A stretch of 29,358 nucleotides of DNA, taken from DASZBX01 sp035943635 (lineage in GTDB: Bacteria; Actinomycetota; Actinomycetes; Streptomycetales; Catenulisporaceae). Each line of letters begins with the position of its first letter. Positions within the stretch are counted from its first letter, which is position 1. Both the position numbers and the translations under genes were made by a program. Location: assembly GCA_035943635.1 (NCBI GenBank), contig DASZBX010000018.1, forward strand, positions 1 to 29,358, given 5' to 3'. This document shows, piece after piece, positions 7,803-16,783 of this stretch. The notes beneath the pieces are model-generated. The model was not told the DNA's origin and searched no databases. It saw only the letters and a program-made list of their open reading frames with translations.

Positions 7803-8459
7803 CTACTCGTCCGCGGCCTCCTCCCGTTCCAGGGCGCGGACCAGCGCCGCGAACCCGGCCTCGGCCCCGGCCGGATCGTCGCCGCTGGTCATCCAGTCGA
7901 TCAGGAACCCGCGCAGCGCCGCGAGCACCAGCTCGGCCACCTGCACCTTGCGCTGCTCCGACCACCCCGGCGGGCAGATCGACACCAGTGACGGCAGGTA
8001 TTGCTTCGACGCGTCCCGCCCGAGCGCCGCGTACCGGCCCGGGTCGTACATCGACAGCCCGATCGCCTGGTCCAGCACCCGCCGCTCGCCGGTGCCCTCG
8101 GCCAGCAGGATCGGCCACACCGCGCGCACCCGCTCGGCCAGCGGCCGCCCGGCCGGTCCGGCCGCGGCCGCGGCCATCGCCCGGTCGATCCGCCGCCCGC
8201 GCAGCCGGAAGATCGCCCGGGTGAGCAGGTCCTCCGGGCCGTCGAAGTAGTACAGCAGCACCTTGTGCGTCGTCCCGGCCGCCCGCGCCGCCCGGCGCAG
8301 CGAGAAGTCCACCAGGCCGTTCACCGCCAGGTCGGCGCTGACCCGCTCCAGCAGCTCTTCCCGCCGCGCCTCGCCGCGCCGGGACCCGGTCGACCGCCGG
8401 TACCCGGCCCGTTCCTGCGGCGCGTCCGGCCCGGAGGCGTCCACCTCGGCAACATCCAT
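7803..8459 (-). CDS. TetR-family transcriptional regulator
   Basis: 218 residues. N-terminal DNA-binding region about 31-78, with helix-turn-helix FSLRRAARAAGTTHKVLLYYF around 52-72 followed by the ligand/dimer domain typical of TetR. The Gly-rich, Arg-rich leader (1-30) is longer than usual. The start lacks a strong ribosome site and follows the reductase stop by 14 bp, so translation may depend on the upstream gene. Likely represses the hydrolase through the palindrome at 7750-7775 and perhaps its own operon; the inducer is unknown. Confidence 0.9.
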   Translation of the reverse strand: MDVAEVDASGPDAPQERAGYRRSTGSRRGEARREELLERVSADLAVNGLVDFSLRRAARAAGTTHKVLLYYFDGPEDLLTRAIFRLRGRRIDRAMAAAAAGPAGRPLAERVRAVWPILLAEGTGERRVLDQAIGLSMYDPGRYAALGRDASKQYLPSLVSICPPGWSEQRKVQVAELVLAALRGFLIDWMTSGDDPAGAEAGFAALVRALEREEAADE

Positions 8460-8473
8460 GGTCAGACGTTAGC

Positions 8474-9385
8474 TCACGGCGCGAGCAGCTCCCGGAACAC
8501 GTCGCCGAGCGGCGTCGGTTCGAGCCCGAGGAGCTTCGCGATCCGGCTGGAGTCGACCACGAAAGGATGGTGCGACATGTGCGCGGTCTCGGCCAGTTCG
8601 CCCCACAGCGGCAAGGTCAGCGACAGCAGCGCGACGTCCCGGTCGGTCATCGCCTCCAGCCGGGGAGCGGGGGCGCCGGCCGCCTGCGCGAGCAGCCCGG
8701 CCACCTCCCGGACGGTGGCGTTGGTGGCGGGCGCGTGCCAGGGCTGGCCGAAGGAGCGTTCGTCCCCGGCGACGGTGACCAGCACGCGGGCCGCGTCGCC
8801 GATCGAGGTGTACCCGGTCGGGGTGTCGAGCGCGGCCGGGACCAGGGCCAGCTGCCCGGACAGCACCGGGGCCTGGACGGTCAGCGAGAAGGACGAGACT
8901 GCGCCGGCCCCGAGGAACTGCCCGGACCGCACTTCGGTGACTCGCAGCCGTCCGGCGGCGTGCGCCTGCTCGGCTTCCTGCCACATCTGCGCCCTGACCA
9001 GCCCTTTCGGGCCGGTGGCCGCCAGCGGCAGGTCCTCGGTGACCGGACCGTCGACCAGGCCGTAGCCATACAGGTTGCCCAGCATGACGTAGTCCGCCCC
9101 GGCCCGCTCCGCTGCTCCGAGAATCGCCCGGAACAGCGGCGGAACAGTCTGCGGCCAGAGATGATAGGCGGGCGCCGCGCAGTTGAAAACTGTCACTGCA
9201 CCCTGACTTGCTTCGGCCAACGCGGCACCGTCGGTCGCGTCGAGCGCGACTGTCTCAATCAGCTCATTCCCCGCCGGACCGGTACCGCGACGGCTGACCA
9301 GGCGGACCCGATCCCCTTGCTCGGCCAGCAATCGGGCGGTGGCAAGTCCCGTAGCACCAGCCCCGACAACAACACGCAACGACAT
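8474..9385 (-). CDS. NAD(P)-dependent epimerase/reductase, atypical SDR
   Basis: 303 residues from ATG with GGAGAG 6 bases upstream; a TTG at 9397 overlaps that site and is rejected. Nucleotide-binding motif VVVGAGATGLATA near the N-terminus (GxGxxG), a Rossmann strand ending in SRRG, and the NCAAPAYHLW segment seen in NmrA/epimerase-like extended SDRs. The usual YxxxK pair is not evident (YGYG occurs near 120), so it may be a redox-inactive or atypical member. First gene of the minus-strand set with TetR and the alpha/beta hydrolase, divergent from the AraC-type gene. Likely acts on a small hydrophobic metabolite; substrate not predictable. Confidence 0.82.
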   Translation of the reverse strand: MSLRVVVGAGATGLATARLLAEQGDRVRLVSRRGTGPAGNELIETVALDATDGAALAEASQGAVTVFNCAAPAYHLWPQTVPPLFRAILGAAERAGADYVMLGNLYGYGLVDGPVTEDLPLAATGPKGLVRAQMWQEAEQAHAAGRLRVTEVRSGQFLGAGAVSSFSLTVQAPVLSGQLALVPAALDTPTGYTSIGDAARVLVTVAGDERSFGQPWHAPATNATVREVAGLLAQAAGAPAPRLEAMTDRDVALLSLTLPLWGELAETAHMSHHPFVVDSSRIAKLLGLEPTPLGDVFRELLAP

Positions 9386-9520
9386 GGCTCTCTCCAATCT
9401 TCAAGGCATCACCATCACTCGGGGGAACATCACGCACCCCGCGAGCGCTGCTCCCACTGTGCGGGTCGGACCGTGGCCCGTGACAGTGCCTTGACGGCCA
9501 AGCATCCGGAGGATCCAGCC

Positions 9521-10099
9521 ATGTCCACGCTCCAGCACGACGTCGTCTTCATGGCCGTCGCACCGGTGATGACACACGACCTGTCGGTGGCCCAGTCGAT
9601 GCTCGGCGAGGCCGGGCCATCCGGACGCCCGGCCTACCGGGTGCGCGTGGCGACGGCCGACCCGGGCCTGGTGGCCAGGCCCGCCCACCAGCCGCAATTC
9701 GTCCGGCTCGGCCCGTTCCGGCGCACCGACCGGTCCTTCGCCGCCACCCGGGCGTGGGCGCAGTCCCGCCTGGAGTCCCCGCTCGCCCTGGCCGACCTGG
9801 CCGCGCACGCCAGCGTCAGCGAGCGCACGTTCACCCGCCGGTTCCGCGAGGAGACCGGCCTGAGCCCGCAGCGGTGGCTGCTGCACCAGCGGATCGACGT
9901 CGCCCGCCAACTCCTGGAAACCACCGAACTGACCATGGACCGGATCGCGCAGCGCAGCGGACTGGGCGGCCCGGACTCGCTGCGCCGGCACTTCGTCGCC
10001 GCCCTGGGCGTGACCCCGAGCGGCTACCGGACCGGGTGGCGCGAAACCGGCCGGCCGGACCTGGAAACCGTCGCCCTTCCCTCGGCCGGTCCATCCTAA
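9521..10099 (+). CDS. GlxA/AraC-type regulator with most of its DJ-1/PfpI domain missing
   Basis: 192 residues from ATG with GGAGGA upstream. Residues 1-50 match the beginning of GlxA-type regulators (HDVVFMAVAPVMTHDLSVAQ, then YRVRVATADPG). The sequence then jumps at about residue 52 to the linker HQPQFVR that normally follows the amidase-like domain, and on to an intact AraC DNA-binding domain: first HTH LALADLAAHASVSERTFTRRF (88-108), second HTH MDRIAQRSGLGGPDSLRRHF (139-158). Family members are usually about 310-330 residues, so about 120 residues seem to be lost in frame. Whether the product still binds DNA without a sensor is open. Divergent from the reductase gene. Confidence 0.8.
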   Translation: MSTLQHDVVFMAVAPVMTHDLSVAQSMLGEAGPSGRPAYRVRVATADPGLVARPAHQPQFVRLGPFRRTDRSFAATRAWAQSRLESPLALADLAAHASVSERTFTRRFREETGLSPQRWLLHQRIDVARQLLETTELTMDRIAQRSGLGGPDSLRRHFVAALGVTPSGYRTGWRETGRPDLETVALPSAGPS

Positions 10100-10375
10100 C
10101 CTCCTGACAGGCTTCTTATTCATTCAACGGACAGCGGCCGCTACGGCACAGTCGGCCAAGCCGGGCCATGACTCGTTAAGCAGCAGGTAAAAGTACAGTC
10201 AGGACATTGCCACACCAAGCCATTGTCGGCATCTGAACACCCGCGAATACGGGGCGGCACAAGGCCGCCAGCGATATCCGATAACTGGTTTAGTCGCCGA
10301 AACAACCGGGGTATGGGGCGGGACGATGCTCTGGCGGCCGCCACCGCAGTAAGCTGCGAAAGTCCGAGGTTGTGC

Positions 10376-11362
10376 ATGGCCGGATTCATGCTGCGGAGGT
10401 TCGTCAACTACCTCGCGCTGACCTTCATCGCCACCAGCCTCGCCTACTTCCTGGCCGCCGCGACCATGAACCCCGAGGCCAACTACCTGAACCGGCATCC
10501 GCGGCCCTCGCTGGCGGCCGTGGACCGCACACTCACCCGGTTCAACCTCAACCCGCACACCCCGATCCTGCTGCGCTACGGCCGCTGGCTCCAGGGCGTG
10601 GTGCTGCACGGCAACCTCGGCCAGACCTGGGAGGGCAGCTCCATCAACACCATGATGGCGCAGCGCTCCGTGGTCAGCCTGCGCCTGCTGATCGCGGGCA
10701 GCGTCCTGGGCACGCTCGCCGGCGTCGCGCTCGGCGCCTGGAACGCGGTGCGCCAGTACAAGGCCTCCGACCAGATCAGCACCTTCCTGTCCTACCTGGT
10801 CAACTCGATGACCGTCATCGTGATCGCCGTCCTGCTCGAACAGCTCGCGATCTGGCTCAACCACGCCGCCGGACAGAACATCGTCAACTTCACCGGCCCT
10901 TCGACACCCGGCCTGAACCAGGACCTGTGGCACACGATCCTGGACGACGCCAGCCACCAGCTGGTGCCCACGCTCACGCTCGTCCTGACCACCGCCGCGG
11001 TGGTCAGCCGATATCAGCGCAGTGTGATGCTCGACGTGCTGGCCAGCGACTTCGTCCGCACCGCCCGAGCCAAGGGCCTGCGCCGAAGAACCGCGCTGAC
11101 CAGGCACGCGCTGCGCTGCGCGCTGATCCCCACGGCGACCCTGTTCGCCTACACGATGGTCACGATCCTGATCGGCGCGATCATCACCGAGAACATCTTC
11201 GGCTGGCACGGCATGGGCGAGTGGACCGACTCCTCGATCGGGCAGGGCGACATCAACTCGATCGCCGCGATCACCCTGTTCAGCGCGGTGCTCGTGCTGC
11301 TGGCCGGCCTGGTCTCGGACCTGCTGGTCTCGCTGCTGGACCCCCGGGTGCGGGTGAGCTGA
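10376..11362 (+). CDS. Peptide/nickel-type ABC transporter permease (DppB-like)
   Basis: 328 residues from ATG with GAGG 6 bases upstream; an open frame reaches back to 10223 but that part has no family likeness. Begins MLRRFVNYLALTFIATSLAYFLAAATM, the first helix of DppB-type permeases, then an outer loop and five further helices. The EAA loop that docks the ATPase is DFVRTARAKGLRRRTALTRHAL, and TENIFGWHGMGEW is a typical late motif. First gene of a five-domain importer; forms the membrane channel with the next gene, which starts 1 bp after its stop. Confidence 0.95.
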   Translation: MAGFMLRRFVNYLALTFIATSLAYFLAAATMNPEANYLNRHPRPSLAAVDRTLTRFNLNPHTPILLRYGRWLQGVVLHGNLGQTWEGSSINTMMAQRSVVSLRLLIAGSVLGTLAGVALGAWNAVRQYKASDQISTFLSYLVNSMTVIVIAVLLEQLAIWLNHAAGQNIVNFTGPSTPGLNQDLWHTILDDASHQLVPTLTLVLTTAAVVSRYQRSVMLDVLASDFVRTARAKGLRRRTALTRHALRCALIPTATLFAYTMVTILIGAIITENIFGWHGMGEWTDSSIGQGDINSIAAITLFSAVLVLLAGLVSDLLVSLLDPRVRVS

Positions 11363-11363
11363 G

Positions 11364-12269
11364 ATGACGGACATCGGGCGGGTCCGGGAGGCGGCCGCAG
11401 CCACCGCCGGCGACCGGGTGGCCGGGCGCTGGCGGCTGGTCGGCCGGGCGTTCGTGCGCAGACCCACGGCGGTCGGCGGGCTCGCCGTCCTGGTCGTGCT
11501 GTTCCTGCTCGCCTACCTCGGCCCGCACCTGGATCAGTGGTCTTACGACCAGCCGGACTTCGACGCCTTCCTGTCCCCGCCCTCGTCGCTGCACTGGTTC
11601 GGCACCGACCAGATCGGCGACGACGTGTTCGCCCAGACCATGCGCGGGCTGCAGAAGTCCCTGGTGATCGGGCTGCTCGCCGGAGTGCTGGGCACGGCGA
11701 TCGCGGCGCTGGTCGGGTCGGTCGCCGGGTACTTCGGCGGCTGGGCGGAGCGGACGATGCTCTGGCTGACCGACATGCTGCTGGTCGTCCCGGCGTTCCT
11801 GCTGATCGCGATCCTCTCGCCGCTCTACCAGGGCCACACCTGGCTGCTGTACGTCTTCCTGATCGCCGCGTTCAGCTGGATGATCACCGCCCGGATGGTC
11901 CGCGGGCTGACCCGCTCGGTCAGCGAGCGCGACTACGTCCGAGCCGCGCGTTACCTGGGCGTGCGGCCGCGCACGATCATCCAGCGGCACGTGCTGCCGA
12001 ACATCGCCTCACTGCTGCTGATCGACGTCGCGATCGGCGTGAACGGCGCCGTGATGACCGAGACCTCGCTCTCCTTCCTCGGCTTCGGGATCCAGCCGCC
12101 GGACGTGTCGCTGGGCACGCTGCTGGCCGGCGGCCAACAGTCCGCGACCACCCAGCCGTGGCTGTTCTGGTTCGCCGCGGCGCTGCTGGTCGCCTTCTGC
12201 CTCGCGGTCAACTTCGTCGGCGACGGCCTGCGCGACGCCCTGGACCCCACCTCGGGAAGTGCCCGGTGA
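11364..12269 (+). CDS. Peptide/nickel-type ABC transporter permease (DppC-like)
   Basis: 301 residues; stop and start of the two permeases are separated by one base (TGA-G-ATG). N-terminal OppC_N helix (PTAVGGLAVLVVLFLLAYLGP) followed by the extracytoplasmic FGTDQIGDDVFAQTMRG motif that is a hallmark of DppC/OppC, then five helices. The EAA loop is RDYVRAARYLGVRPRTIIQRHVLPN and TETSLSFLGFGIQPP is strongly conserved in the family. Heterodimer partner of the DppB-like protein. Its stop overlaps the start of the ATPase gene (GTGA). Confidence 0.95.
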   Translation: MTDIGRVREAAAATAGDRVAGRWRLVGRAFVRRPTAVGGLAVLVVLFLLAYLGPHLDQWSYDQPDFDAFLSPPSSLHWFGTDQIGDDVFAQTMRGLQKSLVIGLLAGVLGTAIAALVGSVAGYFGGWAERTMLWLTDMLLVVPAFLLIAILSPLYQGHTWLLYVFLIAAFSWMITARMVRGLTRSVSERDYVRAARYLGVRPRTIIQRHVLPNIASLLLIDVAIGVNGAVMTETSLSFLGFGIQPPDVSLGTLLAGGQQSATTQPWLFWFAAALLVAFCLAVNFVGDGLRDALDPTSGSAR

Positions 12270-14359
12270 GCAGCCTGCTGGCCGTGCGCGGGCTGACCGT
12301 CTCGTTCCCGGCCGGCCGGGGCGCGGGCCGCGGCCGCCGGTCCGCGGCAGCCCGGACCGGGCCGGTCTACGCCGTGCGCGGACTGTCCTTCGAGGTCGCC
12401 AAGGGCGAGGTGCTCGGCATCGTCGGGGAGTCCGGCTCGGGCAAGTCGGTCGCCTCCACCGCGGTGATGGGCCTGCTGCCGGGCACCGCGACGGTCTCCG
12501 GCTCGGTCCGGTTCGACGGGGTGGAACTGCTCGGGCTCGGCGACCGGGAAATGTCCCGGCTGCGCGGCAACCGGATCTCGATGGTCTTCCAGGACCCGTT
12601 GTCCGCACTCACCCCGGTCTACTCGGTCGGCCGGCAGCTGGCCGAGGCGGTCCGCGTGCACCGGCCCGGCGTCTCGGACCGGGACGCCGCCCGGCGCGCG
12701 GTGGACCTGCTGGACCTGGTCGGCATCCCGCAGGCGGCCCAGCGGGCCAAGGCCTTCCCGCACGAGTTCTCCGGCGGCATGCGCCAGCGCGTGGTGATCG
12801 CGATGGCGATCGCCAACGACCCGGACCTGATCATCTGCGACGAACCGACCACGGCCCTGGACGTGACCGTCCAGGCGCAGATCCTGGACGTGCTCAAGAC
12901 CGCGCGGCAGGAGACCGGCGCCGGCATCGTGATGATCTCGCACGACCTCGGGGTCATCGCCGGCCTGGCCGACCGGGCCTTGGTGATGTACGCGGGCCGG
13001 GCCGTGGAGAGCGCCGGCGTCGACGACATCTACCATCGCCCGCGGATGCCGTACACGATGGGCCTGCTCGGCTCCGTCCCCCGGGTCGACGCCGCAGGCC
13101 GGACGCCGCTGGTGCCGATCGACGGCAGCCCGCCGTCGCCGGCCGACCTGCCGCCGGGATGCCCGTTCGCCCCGCGCTGCCCGATGGCCACCGCGCAGTG
13201 CGACGAGTCAGAACCCGAACTCCTCCGGATCGGTTCGTCGTCCCGGTTCTCCGCGTGCCACTACGCCGCGCGGATCGAACAGGAGGACCTCTCGGTCACG
13301 GACGTCTTCCCCCTGCCCGAGATCCACGCCGCCGAGCAGGCCCGGACTCCGCGCGCGGACCGCGAGACAGTGCTCGAAGTCACCGGCCTGGTCAAACACC
13401 ACCCGCTGCTGCGCGGGGCGGTCTTCCGGCGGCAGGTCGGCACAGTGCACGCCGTGGACGGGATCGACTTCGACGTCAAGGCCGCGGAGACCCTCGCCAT
13501 CGTCGGCGAGTCCGGGTGCGGCAAGACCACCGCACTGCTGGAGATCCTCAACCTGGCGACGCCGCAGGCCGGCCGGATCCTGGTGCACGGCCAGGACACC
13601 GCCACGCTCACCGCGGCGCAGCGGCAGGCGTTGCGGCGGGACGTGCAGATCGTGTTCCAGGACCCGATGGCCTCGCTCGACCCGCGGATGCCGGTCGGCG
13701 CCATCGTGGCCGAGCCGCTGACCGCGCACGCGGTCGCGCGGGAGAAGATCGGGCCGCGGGTGCGCGAACTGCTGCGCCTGGTCGGCCTGGATCCCGAGGA
13801 CGGCGCCCGTTATCCGCAGCACTTCTCCGGCGGGCAGCGGCAGCGGATCGCGATCGCCCGGGCGCTGGCGCTGGAGCCGAAGCTGCTGGTGCTGGACGAA
13901 CCGGTGTCAGCCCTCGACGTCTCGATCCAGGCCGGGGTGATCAACCTGCTGGAGGACCTCAAGGGCCGGCTGGGCCTGTCCTACCTGTTCGTCGCGCACG
14001 ATCTGGCCGTGGTCCGGCACATCGCCGACCGGGTCGCCGTGATGTACCTGGGCAAGATCGTGGAGTCCGGCGGCGGCGACGAGCTGTTCCGGGCGCCGCA
14101 GCACCCGTACACCCGGGCGCTGCTGTCCGCGATCCCGATCCCGGACCCGGCCCGGGAACGCGGCCGGGAACGGATCCTGCTGCACGGGGACCTGCCGAGC
14201 CCGGCCGCCCCGCCGTCCGGCTGCCGGTTCCGGACCCGATGTCAGCTCGCAGCGACATTCGGCGAGCAGGACCGGGCCCGGTGCGCCGCCGAGGTCCCGC
14301 GGCTGTCCGGCGCGGACCGGCAGGTCGCCTGCCACTTCCCCGAGCGCCAGTCCGGCTGA
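12266..14359 (+). CDS. Fused double ABC ATPase (DppD-DppF fusion)
   Basis: 697 residues from a GTG that overlaps the preceding TGA (GTGA). Two complete nucleotide-binding domains in one chain. First: Walker A GESGSGKS (54-61), signature SGGMRQR (169-175), Walker B LIICDEP (188-194). Second: Walker A GESGCGKT (414-421), signature SGGQRQR (521-527), Walker B LLVLDEP (540-546). Each is followed by an oligopeptide-transporter C-terminal segment with a Cys cluster (PPGCPFAPRCPMA, 297-309, and SGCRFRTRCQLA near 650), which in relatives can bind an iron-sulfur cluster. Powers the importer. In many bacteria these are two separate genes; the fusion is known in actinobacteria and proteobacteria. Confidence 0.95.
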   Translation: MSSLLAVRGLTVSFPAGRGAGRGRRSAAARTGPVYAVRGLSFEVAKGEVLGIVGESGSGKSVASTAVMGLLPGTATVSGSVRFDGVELLGLGDREMSRLRGNRISMVFQDPLSALTPVYSVGRQLAEAVRVHRPGVSDRDAARRAVDLLDLVGIPQAAQRAKAFPHEFSGGMRQRVVIAMAIANDPDLIICDEPTTALDVTVQAQILDVLKTARQETGAGIVMISHDLGVIAGLADRALVMYAGRAVESAGVDDIYHRPRMPYTMGLLGSVPRVDAAGRTPLVPIDGSPPSPADLPPGCPFAPRCPMATAQCDESEPELLRIGSSSRFSACHYAARIEQEDLSVTDVFPLPEIHAAEQARTPRADRETVLEVTGLVKHHPLLRGAVFRRQVGTVHAVDGIDFDVKAAETLAIVGESGCGKTTALLEILNLATPQAGRILVHGQDTATLTAAQRQALRRDVQIVFQDPMASLDPRMPVGAIVAEPLTAHAVAREKIGPRVRELLRLVGLDPEDGARYPQHFSGGQRQRIAIARALALEPKLLVLDEPVSALDVSIQAGVINLLEDLKGRLGLSYLFVAHDLAVVRHIADRVAVMYLGKIVESGGGDELFRAPQHPYTRALLSAIPIPDPARERGRERILLHGDLPSPAAPPSGCRFRTRCQLAATFGEQDRARCAAEVPRLSGADRQVACHFPERQSG

Positions 14360-14415
14360 ACACCCGACCGCCGACCGCCGGACCGGTTCGGCAGAACCCG
14401 TACAACCCTTCACGG

Positions 14416-14437
14416 CCGCGGGCCACGACGCCCGCGG
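14416..14437 (+). promoter_or_regulatory. Hairpin between ATPase and binding-protein genes
   Basis: CCGCGGGC (14416-14423) pairs perfectly with GCCCGCGG (14430-14437) around a 6-nt loop. It sits in the 110-bp gap before the binding-protein gene, with no U-tract. In ABC operons such hairpins can protect or partly terminate transcripts so that the binding protein is made in excess. That role is inference. Confidence 0.45.
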
Positions 14438-14469
14438 TCGCCTGCACTCCCCCACCCCGAGGAGCCTTG

Positions 14470-16173
14470 ATGAGAGTCAAGAGCACGACGGCGAGCATCA
14501 TCGCCGTGTCCGTCACGTTCGCGTTCCTGGCGACCGGATGCAGCAGCAGCAGTTCCGGCCACACGTCCGGGAAGGCCGCGCCGGCGCCGGCCCTGCCGGC
14601 TTCCGACACCAACGCCGTGCCGTACGCGCAGCTGAAGTCCGGCGGGACGCTGCGCCTGGCGATCGGCGACTATCCGAGCCAGTACAACTTCAACCAGACC
14701 GACGGCACCACCACCTCCATCTCGGCGATCATGAGCGCCCTGATGCCGACGCCGTTCCTGACCGACGCGACCGGCACTGCGTACAACGACCCGGCCTACG
14801 TCTCCGGCTACCAGGTGACCCAGGCGTCCGGGGCGAAGCCGCAGGTGATCGAGCTGCACCTGAATCCGCAGGCGCACTGGTCCGACGGCACCCCGATCAC
14901 CGCGAACGACTACATCACCCAGTGGCAGGCGACGAACGGGACCAACACGGCGTTCGACCCCTCGGGCACGACCGGCGCCAACGACATCAAGAGCGTGACG
15001 CAGGGTTCGAGCCCTTATGACGTGGTCTATACCTTCTCCACGCCCTTCGGCGAATGGGCCTCCCTGTTCGGGATCATCTACCCGGCCAAGTACAACGCCT
15101 CGCCGACCGAGTTCGACAAGGGGTACCTGAACGCGATCCCGGTCACCGGCGGCCCGTTCAAACTCAGTGCCCTGAACACCAGCGGACAGACCGTGACCGT
15201 CGTGCGCGACCCCTCGTTCTGGTGGCGGCCGGCCAAGCTCGACTCGATCGTGTTCGAGACCCTGTCGAACACCGCGGCGGTCCAGGCCCTGGCCAACGGC
15301 GAGATCGACGACGTGGAGGTGACCGACGTGGCCCAGTACGACGAAGTCAAGAACACGCCCGGGATCGCCGCGCGCAAGGCGATCAGCGCCCTGTGGCCCG
15401 CGCTGATGTTCAACGCGAAGGACCCGCTGCTGACCGACTCCCGGGTCCGGGACGCCCTGCAGGAGGCCGTGAACCGGCCGGCGATCATCAGTTCCCAGAT
15501 GAAGGGCCTGCCCGTCCCGACCGTGCCGCCGCTCGGCAACCACGTCCTGCTGCCCTCCCAGGTCGGCTACGCGGACGACGCGGGCCAGTACGGCCAGTAC
15601 AGCCCGGCGAACGCCGAGAAGCTGCTGACCGCGGCCGGCTGGGTGCCCGGCTCCGGCGGGATCCGGGCCAAGGACGGCAAACAGCTGGCCCTGACCATTC
15701 TGCTCCAGCAGGGCGACACCGTCGGTTCGGGCGTCGGCCAGCTCCTACAGGTGATGTACCAGCAGGTGGGCGTGAAGATCACGCTGAAGACCATCGACGC
15801 CAGCGACTACTTCGACGACTACGTGACCAAGGGGAACTTCCAGATCGGCCTGTGGGAGTGGGACGACTCGCCGTACCCGATCTCCGGCAGCGAACCGGTC
15901 TACCAGCAGCCGCAGGGCACGAACCTGTTCCAGAACTTCGGCGCGATCGGCTCCCCGCAGATCGACGCGCTGTTCACCAAGGCCCTGGTCACCACGAACA
16001 TCGAGCAGTCGCACAAGCTCGCCGACCAGGCCGACGCGCTGATCTGGCAGGAGGGCCACAGCCTGCCGCTGTTCGTCGAGCCGGACATCGAGATGCAGAA
16101 GGCGACCCTGGCCAACTGGGGAGCGTTCGGCCTCGAACTGCCCGACTACACCGAGGTCGGGTTCACGTCCTGA
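14470..16173 (+). CDS. Lipoprotein substrate-binding protein of the peptide ABC importer (SBP family 5)
   Basis: 567 residues from ATG with GAGGAG 5 bases upstream. A lipoprotein signal ends in the lipobox LATGC with Cys24, followed by a Ser-rich tether; after processing it is anchored outside the membrane. The mature part is a family 5 solute-binding protein: GGTLRLAIGDYP opening, LNPQAHWSDGTPITANDYITQW (a hallmark of DppA/OppA relatives), then RDPSFWW, LANGEIDDVEV and a C-terminal EGHSLPLFVEPDIEM. Such proteins bind di- or oligopeptides, or in some branches nickel chelates, siderophores or sugars; the ligand cannot be read here. Last gene of the importer operon. Confidence 0.95.
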   Translation: MRVKSTTASIIAVSVTFAFLATGCSSSSSGHTSGKAAPAPALPASDTNAVPYAQLKSGGTLRLAIGDYPSQYNFNQTDGTTTSISAIMSALMPTPFLTDATGTAYNDPAYVSGYQVTQASGAKPQVIELHLNPQAHWSDGTPITANDYITQWQATNGTNTAFDPSGTTGANDIKSVTQGSSPYDVVYTFSTPFGEWASLFGIIYPAKYNASPTEFDKGYLNAIPVTGGPFKLSALNTSGQTVTVVRDPSFWWRPAKLDSIVFETLSNTAAVQALANGEIDDVEVTDVAQYDEVKNTPGIAARKAISALWPALMFNAKDPLLTDSRVRDALQEAVNRPAIISSQMKGLPVPTVPPLGNHVLLPSQVGYADDAGQYGQYSPANAEKLLTAAGWVPGSGGIRAKDGKQLALTILLQQGDTVGSGVGQLLQVMYQQVGVKITLKTIDASDYFDDYVTKGNFQIGLWEWDDSPYPISGSEPVYQQPQGTNLFQNFGAIGSPQIDALFTKALVTTNIEQSHKLADQADALIWQEGHSLPLFVEPDIEMQKATLANWGAFGLELPDYTEVGFTS

Positions 16174-16240
16174 CCTGGTAGCAGTGGTCTGATCTAGGCC
16201 TGATATCGACCCTGATTTCGACCCTGTCTCGGCGTGGTGC

Positions 16241-16263
16241 CCGGTTCCGGCAGGAAGAACCGG
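16241..16263. terminator. Candidate bidirectional terminator between convergent genes
   Basis: CCGGTTC (16241-16247) pairs with GAACCGG (16257-16263) around a 9-nt loop, midway between the binding-protein stop (16173) and the SnoaL-like stop (16271). No U-tract on either strand. Just upstream the 9-mer TCGACCCTG occurs twice with a 12-bp offset (about 16206 and 16218). Confidence 0.4.
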
Positions 16264-16270
16264 CCGGGCG

Positions 16271-16681
16271 CTACGCCGACATCAGTGCGCTGACCTCCTC
16301 GGGGTTTCCGTAGTCGCGTGCCGAGGCGATCAGGCCGTTCTCGACCCGCATGACGGCGATGTAGTTGAGGGCGAACGGGTTCCCGGTCGCAGTGACCTGA
16401 CCGTTGATCCGGTATTCGACGATCAGCACGGCCGGATCGGTGGTCTCGTGCACGGTCACGTTCTCAACCGAGGTGAAATCCCACCGCCCGGCGGCCGCGT
16501 TCATCCGCTCCCGCAGGGTCTCCCGGCCCCTGGTCACGCCGGGCACGCCGCCGGGGGCGAACGGGATCTCGATCACCGCGTCCGGCGCGTAGAGTTCGGC
16601 CAGCTCATCTCGGCTGCCCTGCACCGCCGTATGCAGGAACAGGTCGACGGTCTCGCGCGCAGTGCGGGCTGATGCGAACAT
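16271..16681 (-). CDS. SnoaL-like / NTF2-fold small protein
   Basis: 136 residues from ATG with AGGAGA 6 bases upstream. N-terminal helix ETVDLFLHTAVQGSRDELAELYAPDAVIEIPFAPGG and the ENVTVHETTDPAVLIVEY strand pair mark the NTF2/SnoaL fold used by ketosteroid-isomerase-like enzymes and polyketide cyclases. Many members are small-molecule isomerases, hydrolases or simple binding proteins, so the activity is open. Divergent from the TetR gene at 16784 with a 102-bp gap, which suggests that this regulator controls it. Confidence 0.8.
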   Translation of the reverse strand: MFASARTARETVDLFLHTAVQGSRDELAELYAPDAVIEIPFAPGGVPGVTRGRETLRERMNAAAGRWDFTSVENVTVHETTDPAVLIVEYRINGQVTATGNPFALNYIAVMRVENGLIASARDYGNPEEVSALMSA

Positions 16682-16783
16682 GATGATCTCCTGAACCCAA
16701 GCTGAAGAGGGAAAACCCGTGGTGGGGAGGGGGATACAATCGGAACGACCGCCCCGCTCAACTATACGGAACGTGCGCCCCGC

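Noticed and set aside
10133..10375. Promoter or hairpins before the peptide importer
   Set aside because: Short stems (GGCGGC/GCCGCC near 10254-10277) and a TTGTCG-N17-AATACG pair can be found, but none is better than expected in this composition.
11537..12265. Upstream extension of the fused ATPase frame
   Set aside because: It lies within the DppC-like permease gene in another frame and has no domain. GTG at 12266 overlaps the permease stop and begins the normal ABC sequence.
12259..14469. Upstream extension of the binding-protein frame, giving 1304 codons
   Set aside because: The part before 14470 is a shadow of the fused ATPase. The true start has a ribosome site, a signal peptide and a lipobox.
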